Assembly (NCBI GenBank): GCA_045616885.1
Contig: JAZLHS010000111.1
Span: forward strand, 1-7,944
Direction of reading: 5' to 3'
DNA length: 7,944 bases
DNA from: RGIG250 sp045616885
GTDB lineage: Bacteria > Bacillota > Negativicutes > Selenomonadales > Selenomonadaceae
The translations under genes were made by a program, and so were the position numbers. Below the pieces are notes generated by a model. That model searched no databases. It had not been told where the DNA came from and saw nothing but the letters and a program-made list of their open reading frames with translations. Position 1 is the stretch's first letter; every line of letters begins with the position of its first letter. Shown here in pieces: positions 5,432 to 7,944 of the stretch.

Positions 5432-5824
5432 TTACACTCTGCGACGCTTCGGCGGACGGCAGCCGTTATGCGGAATCGGCGTTACATCCTTGATCATGTC
5501 GATGGTAAGACCGGTAGCCTGAAGGGAGCGGATAGCTGCTTCACGACCTGCACCAGGTCCCTTAACGAATACTTCGATCTGCTTGAGGCCATGCTCCATT
5601 GCAGCCTTGGCAGCAGTCTCTGCTGCCATCTGAGCGGCAAACGGGGTGCTCTTGCGGGAGCCACGGAAACCAAGTCCGCCGGCGCTGGCCCAGGAGATCG
5701 TATTGCCGTTACGATCGGCAATGGTGACAATGGTGTTGTTGAAGGTGGAGCTGATGTGAGCTACACCAAATTCAATATTTTTGCGGTCCTTTTTCTTCGG
5801 ACGCGCTGCTTTCTTAACTGCCAC
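5432..5824 (-). CDS. rpsK: Small-subunit ribosomal protein S11 (uS11)
   Basis: S11 is a 30S platform protein that helps hold the mRNA path. The 130-residue product has the usual length: a lysine-rich N-terminus (4-15), HISSTFNNTIVTI (23-35), ASAGGLGFRGSRKSTPFAAQ (46-65), GPGAGREAAIR (89-99), and the conserved C-terminal tail HNGCRPPKRRRV. It sits 22 nt after rpsM, with a purine-rich ribosome binding site in the gap. Nothing unusual is visible. Confidence 0.98.
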   Translation of the reverse strand: MAVKKAARPKKKDRKNIEFGVAHISSTFNNTIVTIADRNGNTISWASAGGLGFRGSRKSTPFAAQMAAETAAKAAMEHGLKQIEVFVKGPGAGREAAIRSLQATGLTIDMIKDVTPIPHNGCRPPKRRRV

Positions 5825-5846
5825 TTAGAATTTCCCTCCTCTGGCC

Positions 5847-6218
5847 TTATTTCTTCTTGCCTGCGATGGCTTTGCGCGGACCCTTGCGGGTACGAGCATT
5901 GTTCTTGGTATTCTGACCGCGGACCGGAAGGCCCAGACGGTGACGGCGACCGCGATAGCAGCCGATCTCAACGAGTCTCTTGATGTTGAGGCTGACCTCA
6001 CGACGGAGATCACCTTCGACCAGGATCTCTTCCTTTTCAATGAGATCACGGATCTTTGCAACATCTTCCTCCGTGATATCACGGGCCCGGAGATCCGGGC
6101 TAATACCGGTCTCGGTAAGAATGTGCTGAGCAGTCTTCAGACCGATACCGTAAATGTATGTCAACGCAATTTCCATTCTTTTGTCACGGGGTAAATCTAC
6201 ACCGGCAATACGTGCCAT
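5847..6218 (-). CDS. rpsM: Small-subunit ribosomal protein S13 (uS13)
   Basis: S13 sits in the 30S head and forms intersubunit bridges with the 50S subunit and contacts to the P-site tRNA. The 123-residue product begins MARIAGVDLPRDKRMEIALT. It has the helix-hairpin-helix YIYGIGLKTAQ (21-31), the RRHRLGLPVRGQNTKNNART stretch, and a basic KKK tail that reaches the tRNA. The start is well fixed by a perfect AGGAGG 7 nt upstream of the ATG. It follows rpmJ with a 23-nt gap, the standard order. Confidence 0.98.
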   Translation of the reverse strand: MARIAGVDLPRDKRMEIALTYIYGIGLKTAQHILTETGISPDLRARDITEEDVAKIRDLIEKEEILVEGDLRREVSLNIKRLVEIGCYRGRRHRLGLPVRGQNTKNNARTRKGPRKAIAGKKK

Positions 6219-6241
6219 ATTCGCACCTCCTTATTAATTAA

Positions 6242-6355
6242 TCAGCCTTGTCTCTGTTTATGTTTCGGGTTTTCGCAAATGACCATTACACGGCCCTTGC
6301 GCTTAATGACTTTGCACTTTTCGCAAATCGGCTTAACCGACGGCTTGACTTTCAT
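6242..6355 (-). CDS. rpmJ: Large-subunit ribosomal protein L36 (bL36), zinc-ribbon form
   Basis: This is a 37-residue protein of the 50S subunit. The minus strand reads MKVKPSVKPICEKCKVIKRK, continues with the GRVMVICENPKHKQRQG tail, and then TGA. Cys11, Cys14, Cys27 and His32 form the zinc site, so this is the zinc-binding (C-plus) type. GGAAGGGAG just upstream of the ATG supports the start. It lies between infA (77-nt gap) and rpsM (23-nt gap), its usual place. The infA-side gap holds short GC-rich complementary segments (about 6381-6414) that could form a weak hairpin, without a T tract. Confidence 0.97.
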   Translation of the reverse strand: MKVKPSVKPICEKCKVIKRKGRVMVICENPKHKQRQG

Positions 6356-6432
6356 TTCGTGCTCCCTTCCTTTCTTCTTTGAACGCCACCCGGGGCGCAG
6401 TGTACATTACGTTCCTTTTGCGCCGGCTGCGC

Positions 6433-6651
6433 TCATTTGAAACGGTAGGTTATGCGGCCACGCGTCAGATCGTACGGAGTCAATTCCAGCGTGACCTTAT
6501 CGCCAGGCAGTATACGAATGAAGTTCATGCGGATTTTGCCTGATACATGAGCCAACACAACGTGGCCATTTTCAAGTTCGACCTGAAACATCGCATTCGG
6601 CAATGCCTCAAGGACTTTCCCTTCTACTTCAATTACATCTTGCTTGGACAT
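6433..6651 (-). CDS. infA: Translation initiation factor IF-1
   Basis: IF-1 binds the 30S A site and assists IF-2 and IF-3 in initiation. The 72-residue product is a single OB-fold of standard length: MSKQDVIEVEGKVLEALPNA, then HVSGKIRMNFIRILPGDKV (35-53), and a C-terminal LTRGRITYRFK. AGGAG lies 6 nt before the ATG. It follows adk with a 45-nt gap. In many Firmicutes map (methionine aminopeptidase) lies between adk and infA; here it is absent. Confidence 0.98.
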   Translation of the reverse strand: MSKQDVIEVEGKVLEALPNAMFQVELENGHVVLAHVSGKIRMNFIRILPGDKVTLELTPYDLTRGRITYRFK

Positions 6652-6696
6652 GGATTACTCCTTTTTCGTGCTTTATCACTCGGCTGCTTCTCCGCC

Positions 6697-7341
6697 TCAG
6701 GCCTCAAGAGCCTTTACGATATCAGCGAAGACCTTGTCGATTGCCTGATCGCCGTCTACTGCAATACACTTGCCCTTGGCTTCATAGAAGTCGAGGAGAG
6801 GCTTAGTGGATGCTTCATATACGGAGAGGCGATTGTCCATCGTCTCTCTGGTGTCGTCAGCGCGCTGATAGAGCTCGCCGCCGCATTCGTCGCAAACGCC
6901 CTCAGTCTCGGAGGGGTTGAACTCGACGTGGAAGGATGCACCGCACTTGCGGCACACACGACGACCGACTGCTCGCTCTACGAGGAGCTCTTTCGGTACG
7001 GCGATGTTCAGAGCACAGGTGAGCTCCTGACCAATTTCCTTGAGGATGGTCTCAAGAGCTTCTGCCTGCTCAGTGGTGCGCGGGAAACCGTCCAGGAGGA
7101 AACCATTCTTGCAGTCGTCCTGAGCGAGGCGCTCCTTGACGATGCCGATAGTGATTTCATCCGGGACAAGCTGTCCAGCATCAATACATGCCTTGGCCTT
7201 TTTGCCAAGCTCAGTACCCTGCCCGATAGCTGCGCGGAACATATCTCCGGTAGAAATCTGGGGGATACCGAACTTCTTAACCATGCTTACAGCCTGGGTG
7301 CCTTTACCGGCACCCGGAGGGCCCATTAAAAGTATAACCAT
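6697..7341 (-). CDS. adk: Adenylate kinase, zinc-LID type
   Basis: Adenylate kinase interconverts ATP + AMP and 2 ADP and balances the adenylate pool in the cytosol. The 214-residue product has the P-loop GPPGAGKGT (7-15), the AMP-binding region STGDMFR (30-36), and LLDGFPRT (82-89). Its long-form LID domain carries a four-cysteine zinc site (Cys130, Cys133, Cys150, Cys153), as is common in Gram-positive enzymes. The ATG at 7341 has AGGAG 7 nt upstream, overlapping the secY stop (10-nt gap), so translation is probably coupled. The order secY-adk is standard for this operon. Confidence 0.98.
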   Translation of the reverse strand: MVILLMGPPGAGKGTQAVSMVKKFGIPQISTGDMFRAAIGQGTELGKKAKACIDAGQLVPDEITIGIVKERLAQDDCKNGFLLDGFPRTTEQAEALETILKEIGQELTCALNIAVPKELLVERAVGRRVCRKCGASFHVEFNPSETEGVCDECGGELYQRADDTRETMDNRLSVYEASTKPLLDFYEAKGKCIAVDGDQAIDKVFADIVKALEA

Positions 7342-7351
7342 TGTTATGCTC

Positions 7352-7944
7352 CTATTTCATAAATCCCTGATAATGACGCATTACAACCATAGCTTCTATC
7401 TGCTTCATGGTATCGAGGGCAACGCCTACGACGATGAGCAGTGCTGTGCCGCCGAAGTACACACCCTCAATGCGGGTCATACCCGACACCAGGTTCGGCA
7501 GTATAGCGATGAAGGCGAGGAAGAATGCACCTGCCAGCGTGATTCTGGTCAAGACACGATCTAAATAGTCTTCGGTAGGCTGACCCGGACGAACGCCCGG
7601 GATGAAGCCGCCGTATTTTTTCAGATTCTCTGCCATATCCGATATCTTTACGGTAACCGCGGTGTAAAAGTATGTGAAGAACAGTATCAGCAGAGCATAT
7701 ATAGCGGTCTGGAGCGGTGTTCCCCACGCCAAATACCCGGCGATTGTCTGTACCCAGTCGATCTTTACAAACTGAGCTATGGCTACCGGAAACATCAGCA
7801 CGGATGACGCAAAGATTATTGGGATAACCCCCGCGTGATTAACCTTGAGGGGGATATGACTGGCGTGTCCGCCGCCCAATCTTCCGCCAGCTAGACGCTT
7901 GGTGTAGTGGATTGGAATCCGGCGATGGCCTTCGTTAATCAGTA
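7352..7944 (-). CDS. secY: Protein translocase subunit SecY, C-terminal part (5' end off the window)
   Basis: SecY is the channel of the Sec translocon in the cytoplasmic membrane. The last 197 codons are present. The frame is open to the right edge and includes INEGHRRIPIHYTKR (first visible residues) and IPLKVNHAGVIPIIFASSVL, both typical of SecY. Several membrane helices of the C-terminal half follow, then the TM10 region and the short tail ending HYQGFMK. The frame continues through the edge without a stop, so this is a window truncation and not a broken gene. Its TAG stop overlaps the ribosome binding site of adk. Confidence 0.97.
   Translation of the reverse strand, partial: LINEGHRRIPIHYTKRLAGGRLGGGHASHIPLKVNHAGVIPIIFASSVLMFPVAIAQFVKIDWVQTIAGYLAWGTPLQTAIYALLILFFTYFYTAVTVKISDMAENLKKYGGFIPGVRPGQPTEDYLDRVLTRITLAGAFFLAFIAILPNLVSGMTRIEGVYFGGTALLIVVGVALDTMKQIEAMVVMRHYQGFMK

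Noticed and set aside
4348..5493. Long plus-strand open frame (381 codons) across rpoA and rpsD
   Set aside because: It lies entirely opposite highly conserved genes and their spacers, has no recognisable domain, and is explained by codon bias of the real genes on the minus strand.
6547..7329. Plus-strand open frame of 260 codons opposite infA and adk
   Set aside because: It is an antisense shadow of two secure genes, with no family resemblance and no suitable ribosome binding site.

Overview
The window is a bacterial chromosome segment in which every supported gene lies on the minus strand, so transcription runs from high to low coordinates. Base composition is balanced, ribosome binding sites are strong and purine-rich, and the intrinsic terminators are of Firmicute type. 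The zinc-free S4 with its short N-terminal block and the gene order point to a Negativicutes-type Firmicute (Veillonellaceae/Dialister/Megasphaera-like). That placement rests on recalled protein character and is moderately confident at best.

Region 1 (7944 to 3441) is the distal end of the conserved ribosomal protein supercluster: secY (5' part off the window), adk, infA, rpmJ, rpsM, rpsK, rpsD, rpoA, rplQ. Gaps are mostly 10-77 nt, each gene has its own Shine-Dalgarno, and the run ends at a textbook terminator (3388-3418). There is no map gene between adk and infA. The ECF transporter genes and truA that often follow rplQ in Firmicutes are also absent.

Region 2 (about 3440 to 3144) has no gene. 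It holds the rplQ terminator, a long imperfect inverted repeat (3206-3337) that looks like a small MITE-like element or a structured RNA, and a promoter for the next gene.

Region 3 (3143 to 2148) is one gene for a predicted exported DUF3089 alpha/beta-hydrolase.

Region 4 (2151 to 472) is a thiamine-salvage unit. It has a promoter, a structured leader of about 215 nt with TPP-riboswitch-like boxes, an intrinsic terminator whose 3' arm contains the thiW ribosome binding site, then thiW (thiazole-uptake S component) and thiM (hydroxyethylthiazole kinase) overlapping by 4 nt, closed by a long terminator. ThiW would import the thiazole moiety and ThiM would phosphorylate it for thiamine phosphate synthesis.

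Region 5 (about 435 to 1) is the promoter and first 125 codons of recA, which runs off the left edge.

Most of the window is ordinary housekeeping DNA. The two places worth a second look are the divergent thiW leader (1901-2118) and the inverted repeat (3206-3337).
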